From the NCBI GenBank assembly GCA_023434855.1, contig JAEYSJ010000066.1, forward strand, positions 11,206-75,205: a stretch of 64,000 nucleotides of DNA. Reading direction: 5' to 3'. Under the pieces are notes generated by a model that was not told where the DNA came from, made no database searches, and was given only the letters and a program-made list of their open reading frames with translations. Positions 1 to 8,517 of the stretch are shown one piece after another. Each line of letters starts with the position of its first letter. Positions within the stretch are counted from its first letter, which is position 1. The stretch is from Bacillota bacterium (GTDB lineage: Bacteria > Bacillota_C > Negativicutes > JAEYSJ01). A program made the position numbers and the translations under genes.

Positions 1-283
1 CCTCGAGCGCGGTCGTATGGGCGCCCTCGCCGGTGACAAAATGCTTTCCATGCCTGTATGTTCGACTGTAGGTTTCGAAGCATGGCGTGCTAAAGAAGCT
101 AACGCTTCTGAAGAAGATTTCCCCGGCTGGGGCAACCTGGCTGAAAGAGCTATCCTGTGGGAAGCCATGACAGCAGTTGGTCTGACTCAAGGCGGCGCTC
201 ACATTATGGTTATGCGTCATCCGCAAGCTATTCAGCTGTTCCGCAAGAACATTGCCGAATTGATGGTTAAAGCTGAAGTTTAA
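1..283 (+). CDS. acsD: CO dehydrogenase/acetyl-CoA synthase corrinoid Fe-S protein, small (delta) subunit, 3' end
   Basis: This is the C-terminal part of an open frame that enters the window from upstream; frame 2 is open from base 2, so the ATG at 17 is internal. The residues [13 protein letters not shown] followed by a conserved VGFEAW stretch and the ending [16 protein letters not shown] fit the C-terminus of AcsD/CdhD, the TIM-barrel subunit of the corrinoid iron-sulfur protein. That protein accepts the methyl group made by AcsE and passes it to acetyl-CoA synthase. The next gene is acsE, which supports the call. The N-terminal three quarters are not in the window, so the cobalamin-contacting region cannot be checked. 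Confidence 0.85.
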   Translation, partial: LERGRMGALAGDKMLSMPVCSTVGFEAWRAKEANASEEDFPGWGNLAERAILWEAMTAVGLTQGGAHIMVMRHPQAIQLFRKNIAELMVKAEV

Positions 284-300
284 CATCGATGTAGCAGGAA

Positions 301-434
301 ATCTCCCACCTTTCGGTGGGGGATGGATTGCAATATAAACCGTCTGACGAACGGAGTTAGCTTGGTAATTATGCCGGCACTTGCCGGTACGTCCCAGGAA
401 CATCCGCCGCTTGGCGCTGACGCAGGTGGCGGAT
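301..434 (+). other. Three consecutive hairpins between acsD and acsE
   Basis: The 204-bp gap holds three inverted repeats: 301-324 (10-bp arms, one G-U pair, loop TTTC), 372-389 (7-bp arms, loop ACTT) and 402-434 (ATCCGCC paired with GGCGGAT around a structured loop). None is followed by a T-run, so they do not look like intrinsic terminators. They may set mRNA stability or processing between the abundant acs transcripts. No ORF or known riboswitch was recognised here. Confidence 0.5.
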
Positions 435-487
435 ATACGTCACATGTTTGTTTTGATTGATACAAAAATATTAGGGAGGAATATTGC

Positions 488-1279
488 ATGTTCATTATTG
501 GTGAAAGAATTAATGGTATGTTCAAAGACATCGGTCGCGCTGTTCGCGAGCATGATCCTAAACCCTTGCAAGAGTGGGCCATCAAACAAAAAGAGGGCGG
601 CGCTCATTACCTTGACGTTAATACCGGTCCTAGTTCTGATGATCAAGTGAAAGATCTTCCTTGGATGGTTAAAGCTGTCATGGAGGTTTCCAACCTGCCC
701 CTTGCTATGGACAGCACTAATCCTGATGCAATTGAAGCCGCACTGCAAGCTTATGGCAAACCAGGCGCGCTTATTAACTCTTGCCCGGCTGACCAAGACA
801 AAATGGACGTTTTCTTCCCGATGGCTGCTAAATATAAAGCAGGCGTTATCTGCCTCTGCATGAATAAAAAAGGTATTCCAAAAAGCGCAGAAGACCGTGT
901 TGCAATGGCTGCCGAATTGGTTGCTAATGCTATGGCTTATGAAATAAGCCCGGACGATCTCTGGATTGATCCTATCGTACTGCCTGTTAACGTAGCTCAG
1001 GAACATGCTGTGGAAGCTATGGAAACCATCCGCCAAATCAAAATGATTTCCAATCCTGCTCCGCTGACAACCTGTGGTTTGAGCAACGTTTCCCAAAAGA
1101 GCCCATATCGTTCGATCATTAACCGCACCTTCGCCGTAATGGCCATGGCTTGCGGCATGGATTCCGCTATTTGCGATGCTAATGATGATGATCTGGTTGA
1201 TGCTGTTGCAACTGCCCGTATCATCCTCAATAAAGATATCTATTGTGACTCCTACGCTAAAGTATTCAGACAACGCTAA
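488..1279 (+). CDS. acsE: 5-methyltetrahydrofolate:corrinoid/iron-sulfur protein methyltransferase
   Basis: AcsE moves the methyl group from methyl-tetrahydrofolate to the cobalt of the corrinoid Fe-S protein (AcsCD), the link between the methyl branch and acetyl-CoA synthase in the Wood-Ljungdahl pathway. The 263-aa length equals the known family size. The N-terminus GERINGMFKDIG and the LDVNTGP motif near residue 45 are the pterin-binding TIM-barrel signature, and CGLSNVSQ near residue 198 and a conserved Asn-rich C-terminal part are also typical. The start ATG has GGGAGGA 7 to 13 bases upstream. It lies between acsD and hdrC; the gap to hdrC is 43 bp, so co-transcription with the hdr-met genes is likely. 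Confidence 0.95.
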   Translation: MFIIGERINGMFKDIGRAVREHDPKPLQEWAIKQKEGGAHYLDVNTGPSSDDQVKDLPWMVKAVMEVSNLPLAMDSTNPDAIEAALQAYGKPGALINSCPADQDKMDVFFPMAAKYKAGVICLCMNKKGIPKSAEDRVAMAAELVANAMAYEISPDDLWIDPIVLPVNVAQEHAVEAMETIRQIKMISNPAPLTTCGLSNVSQKSPYRSIINRTFAVMAMACGMDSAICDANDDDLVDAVATARIILNKDIYCDSYAKVFRQR

Positions 1280-1322
1280 ACGCCAGTTACAGGCGTGTAA
1301 GCTCTAGAAAAGGGGGTCAACG

Positions 1323-1913
1323 ATGTCAACGGCGAACCAGACGGACAAATCGGTGAGGGCTTCTTTCTGCCGGGACATTCAGGAGAAGTCCCACCAGAAT
1401 ATAAACCTATGCTACCAGTGCATGAAATGCGCTGGTGGCTGCCCCATGAATTTCATAATGGACCACAACAACTATGAAATTTTGCGCTTGATTCAATTAG
1501 GCGAAAAGGACAAGGTGTTGGAAAGCAATACCCCCTGGTTTTGTATTTCTTGTAAAACCTGTGGTGCCCGTTGCCCTAATGGTATTGAGACGAGCAAAAT
1601 TTTTGATGCGCTCAAAGTGGAATCAGTGGCAGCTAATAAAGTACCGGCAAGTGCCCGTCATACCAGTGTTTTTTATGATACATTTATTAAATCATTAAAG
1701 GGATTCCCCGTTATTGGCGGCGAAGGGCGTGTATACGATATGGGGCTGGGTGGCCTGTATAAATTACGTACAGGTACCATCTTTGCTGACCAGGCTTTTG
1801 GCAAAGCGATGATGCAACACGGCAAGGTTCCATTTTTACCTCATAATGGTTTGAAAAAGCGGAAGGGTGAGGTTAAGAAAATTATCCAGAGGGCAAAGGA
1901 GAAAAGATCATGA
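1323..1913 (+). CDS. hdrC: Heterodisulfide reductase-like subunit C
   Basis: This 196-aa protein has two CxxCxxCxxxC [4Fe-4S] motifs (CYQCMKCAGGCP near residue 31 and CISCKTCGARCP near residue 75), the hallmark of HdrC. HdrC wires electrons between HdrA and HdrB in Hdr complexes. Here it is part of hdrCBA-mvhD-metVF, an arrangement described in Moorella thermoacetica, where the complex forms with the methylenetetrahydrofolate reductase MetVF. AAAGGGGGTCAACG precedes the ATG. The stop overlaps the hdrB start in an ATGA junction, which indicates translational coupling. Confidence 0.93.
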   Translation: MSTANQTDKSVRASFCRDIQEKSHQNINLCYQCMKCAGGCPMNFIMDHNNYEILRLIQLGEKDKVLESNTPWFCISCKTCGARCPNGIETSKIFDALKVESVAANKVPASARHTSVFYDTFIKSLKGFPVIGGEGRVYDMGLGGLYKLRTGTIFADQAFGKAMMQHGKVPFLPHNGLKKRKGEVKKIIQRAKEKRS

Positions 1914-2773
1914 AGTTAGGCTACTATCCAGGGTGTGCACTCCATGGAAGTTCGATTGAATACAACCAGTCTACTGAAGCGGTGTTCAATGCGCTTGGTA
2001 TGGAATTGGTTGAATTACAAGAATGGAATTGCTGTGGTGCATCTGCCGGTCACTCTACCGATCACTTTCTTGCTGTAGCTTTGCCGCTAAGGAACCTCGT
2101 TATTGCCGAAGCCGAACAACAAAAAGATTTAGTTTTGCCCTGTGCCGCATGTTATAACACTATTAAGGCAGCCGATCACTATGTGCGTGAAGGGACGGCA
2201 GCAGCGAAAGACGCTAATGAAGAACTGAAAGCAATCATGGGATCAGGTTACAGTGGCAAGGTAAATGTTACCCACCCGCTGGAAATTTTAAGTAAAAAAG
2301 AATATGTGAAGGCTATTGGCGAGAAGGTTAAGAAACCTCTCACCGGTCTGAAACTTGCTCCATATTACGGCTGTTTATTAAGCCGTCCGGCTTATGTGGC
2401 GTTTGAAGATGTTGAGCGTCCGGTAGGTATGGATATACTTATGGAAAAAGTCGGGGCCGATGTACGTAAGTGGTCATATAAAACAGATTGCTGTAGTGGT
2501 GGTCTTGGTTTACCGCGACCTGATGCTGTAACAGAAATTGTAACTAAATTAATTAATGAAGCTCAACGTGCGGGAGCCAATGCCGCTGTGACCGCTTGCC
2601 CGATGTGTCAGGTAACACTTGATTCTCGTCAGCAAAATATTAAGAATCCTATACCGGTGTTTCATTTCACCGAACTGCTCGGAATCAGTTTCGGTCATCC
2701 GGACGCAAGAAAATGGATGAAGAAGCACATTACTGACCCAATTCCGCTCCTGACATCGTTGCGCTTGTTGTAA
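1910..2773 (+). CDS. hdrB: Heterodisulfide reductase-like subunit B
   Basis: HdrB carries two CCG domains, and both are visible: WNCCGASAG near residue 40 with CAACY near residue 78, and TDCCSGGLG near residue 195 with CPMCQ near residue 236. In methanogens these cysteines bind the noncubane [4Fe-4S] clusters where heterodisulfide is reduced. In this acetogen locus no heterodisulfide is expected, so the substrate of HdrB is unknown and it may serve as an electron conduit or contact site. The length of 287 aa is normal. The start overlaps hdrC by 4 bases. Confidence 0.93.
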   Translation: MKLGYYPGCALHGSSIEYNQSTEAVFNALGMELVELQEWNCCGASAGHSTDHFLAVALPLRNLVIAEAEQQKDLVLPCAACYNTIKAADHYVREGTAAAKDANEELKAIMGSGYSGKVNVTHPLEILSKKEYVKAIGEKVKKPLTGLKLAPYYGCLLSRPAYVAFEDVERPVGMDILMEKVGADVRKWSYKTDCCSGGLGLPRPDAVTEIVTKLINEAQRAGANAAVTACPMCQVTLDSRQQNIKNPIPVFHFTELLGISFGHPDARKWMKKHITDPIPLLTSLRLL

Positions 2774-2780
2774 CCATTAT

Positions 2781-2825
2781 GAGAAACCGGCAGAACTAGA
2801 ATTACTTAGCTATGTCCGGTTTCTC
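2781..2825 (+). other. 10-bp inverted repeat between hdrB and hdrA
   Basis: GAGAAACCGG at 2781-2790 is exactly complementary to CCGGTTTCTC at 2816-2825, with a 25-base loop. There is no T-run after it. The hairpin lies in the only sizeable gap of the hdr-met operon (107 bp) and could mark an RNA processing or attenuation point. Confidence 0.5.
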
Positions 2826-2880
2826 TGTGGTTCAGACCATGAATTGTGAAGAGAGAATTTTACGAAAGGCAGTGAGAGCC

Positions 2881-5727
2881 ATGCAAAAAGATGTGCTCAT
2901 TATTGGCGGTGGCATTGCTGGTCTGCAGGCGGCTCTGGAGTTGGCTGGTGCGGGATATCCGGTTCATTTGGTCACAGACGAACCGGTTTTGGGCGGAAAA
3001 TTAGTTGACGCCGCTTCACAGGCAGATGGAGATTCCGCCTGCGTATGGGGTGAACAAGTCAATATTTCTGCTCTCTATTTGGGTGGTAACCTACATGCTT
3101 CGTCAAGTATTTTAGGTTCCCATATTACCCGTACCCTCAACCATCCGCTTATCCAGGTATATACCGGCTCCAAGCTGGTTGACTTTAAAGGGGAAGTGGG
3201 TCGTTATCAGGCCACCATCGCTGATGTTCAAAAAGCGGACAAAAAACAGACCATAACTGTTGGTGCTGTTATTCTGGCCGCTGGTTTCAGTATGCTTGAT
3301 GCTGCCAAAAAAGGCGAGTATGGATATGGTTTATACAAAAACGTGGTAACAAGTCTGGAATTTGAACATATTCTTTCCGCCAGCCGTTATCGCGCCGATT
3401 GTATCCGGCGGCCTTCAGATGGCAAATGTGCTAATAAAATTGCGTTTATTCAGTGTGTTGGCTCCCGGGATATGGTATCTAAAGGGGACTACTGTTCAGC
3501 AATTTGTTGCATGTTTACTGCTAAAGAAGCCATATTGGCCAAAGAATTTGCGCCGGCTACCGACGTCACTGTTTTCTACCTTGACGTTAGAGCTTGCGGC
3601 AAGAACTTTGACGGCTTTTTGACCCGCGCAAAAGAACTTGGTACTAATTATGTGCGGACGATGATTTCTGAAGTAAAAGAAGATCCTGTTGATGAAAACT
3701 TATTTATCAGCCATGTTGATAGCGGTAAGGTAAAACAGAGCGATTTTGATCTGGTTGTCCTGGCTACCGGGATTCGTCCTGCTGCCCGTCTTGCTGATAC
3801 AGCGGCTCTCTTGCAATTGCCGCGCAATGAGTTTGGTTTCGTACAGGTTGATCCTTTAGATCCTGTTTCCACCGGTAAAGCTGGAATTTTTTCCGTTGGC
3901 GGCAGTCAGGGACCGCTGGATGTGCCGGAAACGATGGCTTTGGCCAGTGCAGCGGCTGCGGCGACGGCCAGGACTTTGGGAAAACCCGATCAGCGTCCTG
4001 CGCGCAGACCGGCGAAAGAAAAGGATATCAACGGGCAACCGGCTAAGGTTGGTGTGTTCTTATGTAAAGGCGGCCTTAAAGCAATGGGCGCTGATATCGA
4101 TGCTGTAATGGCGGCTGTTAAAAAGATGCCGGACGTTGCGGTTGTCGAGTGCGAACAAGGTTTGTGCATGCCTGACAAGTTGACAAAACTGTCCGAAACG
4201 GTTGCTAAGACAAGCATTAATCGTGTTGTTGTCGCTCCATGTACGGTGCGTAATAACCTTAACCAATTCCAGGATGCAGTGCAAAACGGTGGTTTAAACC
4301 GGATGCTGGTATCGGTTGCTAATGTACCTGTTAAAAACTGGCTGGGAGCTCCTGATGCGGCAACAGCAGCGGCAGTCGACAGTGCCCGGCGGGCAGTTAC
4401 TGATGTAAAAGCCTACCTCCCGCTGAATTGGCATCCGGAACCGGTAGTTCCGCGTGCTTTGATTGTTGGCGGCGGTGTAAGCGGCATGAATACGGCATTA
4501 GCTTTGGCTGACCGTGGACTTAGTTCCACCATCGTTGAAAAAGAAGCTGATCTTGGCGGTTACGTAAAATCACTTGCAGGCAGTTTGGAAGGGGAAAACC
4601 TTGCGCAAACACTTGCAGATTTGGAAAAACGTATCGCCAAAAGCGACAAAGTTGAAGTGCTGACCAAAGCAAAAGTCGTTGGGTTTAGTGGTCATCAGGG
4701 GCATTTTGTTTCCACTGTCGCCATTGGTGACGGGCCAACTAAAAATACCCGGCAAATTGAGCATGGTGTTGTAATTATTGCTACAGGCACAACTGAATAT
4801 GTGCCAAGTGAATATTTATATGGCACCGATCCCAGGATTATTACTGCTACTGAGGCGCAGTACCGGATTGCCAACGGCAAACTGCCTGGTAAAGGCGAGC
4901 AAACATATGCGTTTATTCAATGCGTAGGTTCCCGGGACGATAGTCATCAGTACTGCAGCAGGACATGCTGCAGCCAGACAGTATTTGATGCTCTGGAGAT
5001 CAAAAAGAAAAATCCGACGGCTGATGTTTATGTATTGTACAGGGATATGCGTACTCCCGGTTACATGGAAACTAAGTACCGTGAAGCCAGGGATGCCGGC
5101 GTTATCTTTGTACATTACGCTGAAACAAATAAACCGGTGGTTGCCAAAGGAAACGACGGAAGACTGACATTAAATGCAGTTGATCCTACATCCGGTCTGC
5201 CACTGAATTTATCTCCCGATTTGGTCGTCCTGGCCGCGGCGCAGGTTTCTACACCGGATGCTAAAGAGTTGGCTGATTTGTTTAAGATTCAAATCAATCA
5301 GGATGGGTTCCTGACTGAAACTCACAGCAATTTTGGTGTTATTGCCTTCCCCGGCGGCGGTATCTTCTTGGCCGGTGCGGCACATGGTCCTAAATCGGTA
5401 ACAGAATGTATCGTCCAGTCCAAAGGTGTGGCCGGACGTGCTGCCCGGATTTTAAGCCAGCCGTTCTTGCTGATGGGCGGCATTGTAGCTGAAGTTGATT
5501 GGGAAAAATGTGCTGCGTGCTATACCTGTCCGCGTACTTGCCCGTACGGTATTCCGAAAGTTACCCGGGAGAAAAAGGAAATGGGCGCTGCATATATTGC
5601 GCCTGCTGAGTGCCGTGGTTGTGGTATGTGCGTATCCGAATGTCCCAATAAGGCTATTAAGCTGCATCATTATGAAGACCAGCAAGTGCTTGATCGGGTT
5701 AAAACTGCGCTGACGGAGGTAGGGTAA
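2881..5727 (+). CDS. hdrA: Heterodisulfide reductase-like subunit A with tandem FAD modules
   Basis: HdrA is the FAD subunit that bifurcates electrons in Hdr complexes. This protein (about 948 aa from the ATG at 2881) is much longer than the roughly 650-aa methanogen form. It has an FAD-binding GGGIAG motif at residues 8-13, a first oxidoreductase module to about residue 385, then an HdrA-type N-terminal domain (GVFLCKGG near 392). A second FAD module starts at IVGGGVSGMN near residue 530, and two [4Fe-4S] motifs lie near the C-terminus (CAACYTCPRTCP about 877, CRGCGMCVSECP about 911). The open frame extends upstream to 2812, but the start at 2881 gives the conserved MQKDVLIIGGG beginning. 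In the middle domain the usual CxCG pattern is reduced to CKGG, so one cluster ligand set may be missing. Confidence 0.92.
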   Translation: MQKDVLIIGGGIAGLQAALELAGAGYPVHLVTDEPVLGGKLVDAASQADGDSACVWGEQVNISALYLGGNLHASSSILGSHITRTLNHPLIQVYTGSKLVDFKGEVGRYQATIADVQKADKKQTITVGAVILAAGFSMLDAAKKGEYGYGLYKNVVTSLEFEHILSASRYRADCIRRPSDGKCANKIAFIQCVGSRDMVSKGDYCSAICCMFTAKEAILAKEFAPATDVTVFYLDVRACGKNFDGFLTRAKELGTNYVRTMISEVKEDPVDENLFISHVDSGKVKQSDFDLVVLATGIRPAARLADTAALLQLPRNEFGFVQVDPLDPVSTGKAGIFSVGGSQGPLDVPETMALASAAAAATARTLGKPDQRPARRPAKEKDINGQPAKVGVFLCKGGLKAMGADIDAVMAAVKKMPDVAVVECEQGLCMPDKLTKLSETVAKTSINRVVVAPCTVRNNLNQFQDAVQNGGLNRMLVSVANVPVKNWLGAPDAATAAAVDSARRAVTDVKAYLPLNWHPEPVVPRALIVGGGVSGMNTALALADRGLSSTIVEKEADLGGYVKSLAGSLEGENLAQTLADLEKRIAKSDKVEVLTKAKVVGFSGHQGHFVSTVAIGDGPTKNTRQIEHGVVIIATGTTEYVPSEYLYGTDPRIITATEAQYRIANGKLPGKGEQTYAFIQCVGSRDDSHQYCSRTCCSQTVFDALEIKKKNPTADVYVLYRDMRTPGYMETKYREARDAGVIFVHYAETNKPVVAKGNDGRLTLNAVDPTSGLPLNLSPDLVVLAAAQVSTPDAKELADLFKIQINQDGFLTETHSNFGVIAFPGGGIFLAGAAHGPKSVTECIVQSKGVAGRAARILSQPFLLMGGIVAEVDWEKCAACYTCPRTCPYGIPKVTREKKEMGAAYIAPAECRGCGMCVSECPNKAIKLHHYEDQQVLDRVKTALTEVG

Positions 5728-5730
5728 ACA

Positions 5731-6162
5731 ATGAGTGATTTAAAAGTTGTTGGTTATGTCTGCCGTTTTTGCGCCCTGCTCAGCGCTGACTTGGGTCCGG
5801 CAGCTGATGTAAATGTAAAAATAGAAACAGTCGAATTACCGTGCGCCGGTAAGGCGGACACCCGCTTGTTGCTGGAAGCCTTCGAAAAGGGCGCAGATGC
5901 CGTCTTTGTCGCCGGTTGTCCTGAGCACGAGTGCATGAATCTTAAAGGCAGCGCTCGCGCAAGAAAGCGTCTTGAGCATGTACAAGATATCCTGGATACA
6001 ATAGGTGTCGGTAAGGAACGTCTGGTAATGTACAACGTTTCCGGCACACATGGTCCGCGTTTCGCTCACATCGCCCGGGATATGGCTGATTTATTGGCAA
6101 AATTAGGTCCAAGCCCAGTGAATTCCCGGAAGGACAGAAAGGAGACGAGTAAAGCGCTATGA
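5731..6162 (+). CDS. mvhD: MvhD-type [2Fe-2S] electron-transfer subunit
   Basis: This is a 143-aa small iron-sulfur protein of the MvhD/FlpD family. The cysteines in VCRFCA (residues 10-13), LPCAGK (about 37) and GCPEHEC (about 62-68) fit its [2Fe-2S]-binding pattern. MvhD links a hydrogenase or other partner to HdrA; here the partner is presumably the MetVF module encoded just downstream. It starts 4 bases after hdrA and overlaps metV by 4 bases, so it is part of one operon. Confidence 0.92.
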   Translation: MSDLKVVGYVCRFCALLSADLGPAADVNVKIETVELPCAGKADTRLLLEAFEKGADAVFVAGCPEHECMNLKGSARARKRLEHVQDILDTIGVGKERLVMYNVSGTHGPRFAHIARDMADLLAKLGPSPVNSRKDRKETSKAL

Positions 6163-6827
6163 TAATTGCAGAAGCCAAACCGATTGAAGAAATTCTCGGT
6201 AATTTGAAAGATGCAAAAAAGGTTCTTGTTGCCGGTTGCGGTGGTTGTGTGACGGTTTGCTTATCCGGCGGTCAAAAAGAGTCCGAAGTTGTTGCTAGTG
6301 AACTCAGAATGAAGAGCCAGATTGATGGCAAGCCACTGGAAGTAGAATCAATAACTTTCGAACGTCAATGTGACCCCGAGTATGCAGAGCGGTTTGCACC
6401 GTATCTTAAAGATGTAGATTATGTTGTTTCAATGGCATGTGGTGTTGGTGTACAATATTTAGCGGAGAAATATCCGAATGTATGCTTTATACCTGGTCAA
6501 AACACGAAATTTGCCGGCGCTACTTTGGAACATGGTGTATGGGAAGAACGCTGCGCATTGTGCGGTGAGTGCGTACTGCATAAAACAGGCGGTGTTTGCC
6601 CGGTTATCCGTTGTTCCAAGAGCCTCTTGAACGGCCCCTGCGGCGGTTCACAAAACGGAGTATGTGAAATCAGTAAAGATACGCCATGCGGGTGGCAGTT
6701 AATTTATGACCGCCTGAAGGGCCAGGGACGTCTGGAAATGATGAGTGAAGTGCTGCCAGTTAAAGATTGGTCCAAGAACAGAGACGGCGGCCCCCGCAAA
6801 ATTGTGAGGGAGGATGTACGGTTATGA
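6159..6827 (+). CDS. metV: Methylenetetrahydrofolate reductase, MetV (zinc-finger) subunit
   Basis: MetV is the partner of MetF in acetogens. The 222-aa protein has an N-terminal part with GCGGCVTVC near residue 27 and a C-terminal cysteine-rich segment (CALCGECVLHKTGGVCPVIRC near 130-150, then GPCGGSQNGVCEI), which matches the MetV zinc/Fe-S region. It overlaps mvhD at its start and metF at its end (ATGA at 6824-6827). In Moorella MetVF was isolated with HdrABC and MvhD; the same gene set here argues for the same six-subunit complex. Confidence 0.9.
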   Translation: MIIAEAKPIEEILGNLKDAKKVLVAGCGGCVTVCLSGGQKESEVVASELRMKSQIDGKPLEVESITFERQCDPEYAERFAPYLKDVDYVVSMACGVGVQYLAEKYPNVCFIPGQNTKFAGATLEHGVWEERCALCGECVLHKTGGVCPVIRCSKSLLNGPCGGSQNGVCEISKDTPCGWQLIYDRLKGQGRLEMMSEVLPVKDWSKNRDGGPRKIVREDVRL

Positions 6828-7777
6828 GCGAAGCAGCAGCGTTGCACGCGCCAACTTTAAAAACTGAAAGTAAATTAGAACAACTGTACGCCCAAGGGCA
6901 CTTTGTGGTTACCGGCGAACTTGGACCACCCCAGCATGCTGACGGTAGTGACTTGGTGCATCATGCCCATGAACTGAAAGACATCGTCGACGGTTTTAAC
7001 CTGACTGATAACCAAACTGCAATAGTAAGGTTATCCAGTATTGCAGCCGGTGTCCATGTGTTGAAAGGCGGCGGTGTGCCGATTATTCAGATGACTTGCC
7101 GGGACCGTAACCGCATTGCCATGCAAAGCGATTTAATGGGCGCCTATAGCCTTGGAATTCGCGATGTTTTATGTTTAAGCGGTGACCATCAATCCTTTGG
7201 CAACCATCCGACAAGTAAAAACGTATATGATGTTGACTCTGTACAATTAATTTCAATGGTCAGAAAAATGCGTGATGAGAAGAAATTGCTGTCTGATGCT
7301 GCGATAAAAACTAATGAGCCGCGTTTCTTTATCGGCGCTGTTGAAAATCCTTTCGGTGATCCTTTTGATTTCCGGGTAATCCGCCTGGAGAAGAAGATCA
7401 ATGCCGGCGCAGATTTCATTCAGACTCAGGCAATTTTTGATCTTGAAAAGTTTTCCCGTTTTATGGAAATGGTAGTCGCCCGTGGTTTGCACGAGCGTAC
7501 TAAGATCACTGCCGGTATCTTGCCGGTTAGATCGATAAAAGCCTTGCAATATATGCAAAAAGATGTTGCTGGAATGAGTATTCCTGATTCTCTGATTGAG
7601 CGCATGAAAAAAGCTGAGGACCCTAAAAAAGAGGGTATCCAAATTTCGATTGAAATGTGTAATGAGCTCAAAAAGATTCCTGGTGTTGCAGGTATTCACA
7701 TTATGCCTGTTGGTTGGGAAGCAGCCTTACCGGAAATCGTAAAAGGCGCAGGATTCTTACCACGTCCAAAAGTATAA
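6824..7777 (+). CDS. metF: 5,10-methylenetetrahydrofolate reductase
   Basis: MetF reduces methylene-tetrahydrofolate to methyl-tetrahydrofolate, the step before AcsE. The protein (317 aa) shows the family landmarks VTGELGPP near residue 27, MTCRDRNR near 90, LCLSGDH near 118 and QTQAIFDLEKF near 201. The ATG at 6824 overlaps the metV stop and has GAGGGAGG about ten bases upstream; an in-frame start at 6767 would place 57 bases inside metV and is less likely. It is the last gene of the hdr-met operon, followed by a long gap. Confidence 0.94.
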   Translation: MSEAAALHAPTLKTESKLEQLYAQGHFVVTGELGPPQHADGSDLVHHAHELKDIVDGFNLTDNQTAIVRLSSIAAGVHVLKGGGVPIIQMTCRDRNRIAMQSDLMGAYSLGIRDVLCLSGDHQSFGNHPTSKNVYDVDSVQLISMVRKMRDEKKLLSDAAIKTNEPRFFIGAVENPFGDPFDFRVIRLEKKINAGADFIQTQAIFDLEKFSRFMEMVVARGLHERTKITAGILPVRSIKALQYMQKDVAGMSIPDSLIERMKKAEDPKKEGIQISIEMCNELKKIPGVAGIHIMPVGWEAALPEIVKGAGFLPRPKV

Positions 7778-7836
7778 ATTAAATAATGGAAATTTTTAAT
7801 TTTTATGTACATTGATTGTTCGATGGTACATTAAGA

Positions 7837-7900
7837 ATTAAAGCAATTGTGAGCTAGCTGGCGCCTATTCGCAGCACGCCAGCAGCTCCATTGCTTTAAT
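7837..7900 (+). terminator. Large imperfect hairpin after metF
   Basis: ATTAAAGCAAT at 7837-7847 pairs with ATTGCTTTAAT at 7890-7900, and inside it GCTGGCG pairs with CGCCAGC. The stem is about 25 bp with small interruptions. The downstream bases are TTGAGATATT rather than a run of T, so it could stop transcription or protect the 3' end of the metF mRNA. Confidence 0.5.
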
Positions 7901-7908
7901 TTGAGATA

Positions 7909-7938
7909 TTGACATTCTGTCTTAGAGTAGTTTATCAT
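7909..7938 (+). promoter_or_regulatory. Predicted sigma-70-type promoter for the stn operon
   Basis: TTGACA at 7909-7914 is followed after 18 bases by TATCAT at 7933-7938. It sits just after the metF hairpin and points toward stnA, giving an untranslated leader of about 570 bases. Confidence 0.5.
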
Positions 7939-8517
7939 ATGTTATGTAAAGTAAGATGCAACCCTCCGTTATGATAATGTTTTTTGTTTAGACTCACTAT
8001 CAAACAGAGGGTATTATTTCATTGTTAATGTTTTTCTATTGAAATCTGCTGTTGGGCCGATTTTTAGCCTGCGAAAGATCCAGTGATGATTATTGTGTAT
8101 TTTGTCAATACAGTCTGTTAATTGAATAATTCCGGAAACACAAAAATATTCAGGTAATCACTGTCGCGATAACGTACTAACAACGAAAAGCGTGTAAATC
8201 AGTTTTTTTTAAACGCATAGCAAAGCTTCCCCAGCAAAAAGTAAATTTTTTTTTGGGGTAAAAAGATATGACAGTGTATATGTATAGTGATATAAAAAAT
8301 GGTTTAAAGCCTTTTGGAAAGTTAGAAACCATAGAACTCTATGATTAGTATACACAAATACTTTTTTTCCATTCATTAAAGCATTTATTACAGTTTAATT
8401 TTGTCTGTTCTGACTTCATGCTATGGGAAATGATTTTTCAGTAGGACAAGCCATATAGATTATTTACCTGATAAACAAAGGTACAGGATACCAGGCATTA
8501 TTGAAGGAGGTAGAGTT
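7939..8517 (+). other. Long AT-rich leader before stnA
   Basis: No convincing ORF is present. An inverted repeat pairs ACCCTC and GTT near 7961 with AAC and GAGGGT near 8010. Poly-T and poly-A tracts are frequent near 8200-8260. No known riboswitch class was recognised. A good Shine-Dalgarno (GAAGGAGG) occurs just before the stnA start. Confidence 0.4.

Noticed and set aside
440..1273. Long minus-strand frame (277 codons) opposite acsE
   Set aside because: It mirrors acsE, whose motifs and ribosome binding site are clear; the minus frame has no recognisable domain.
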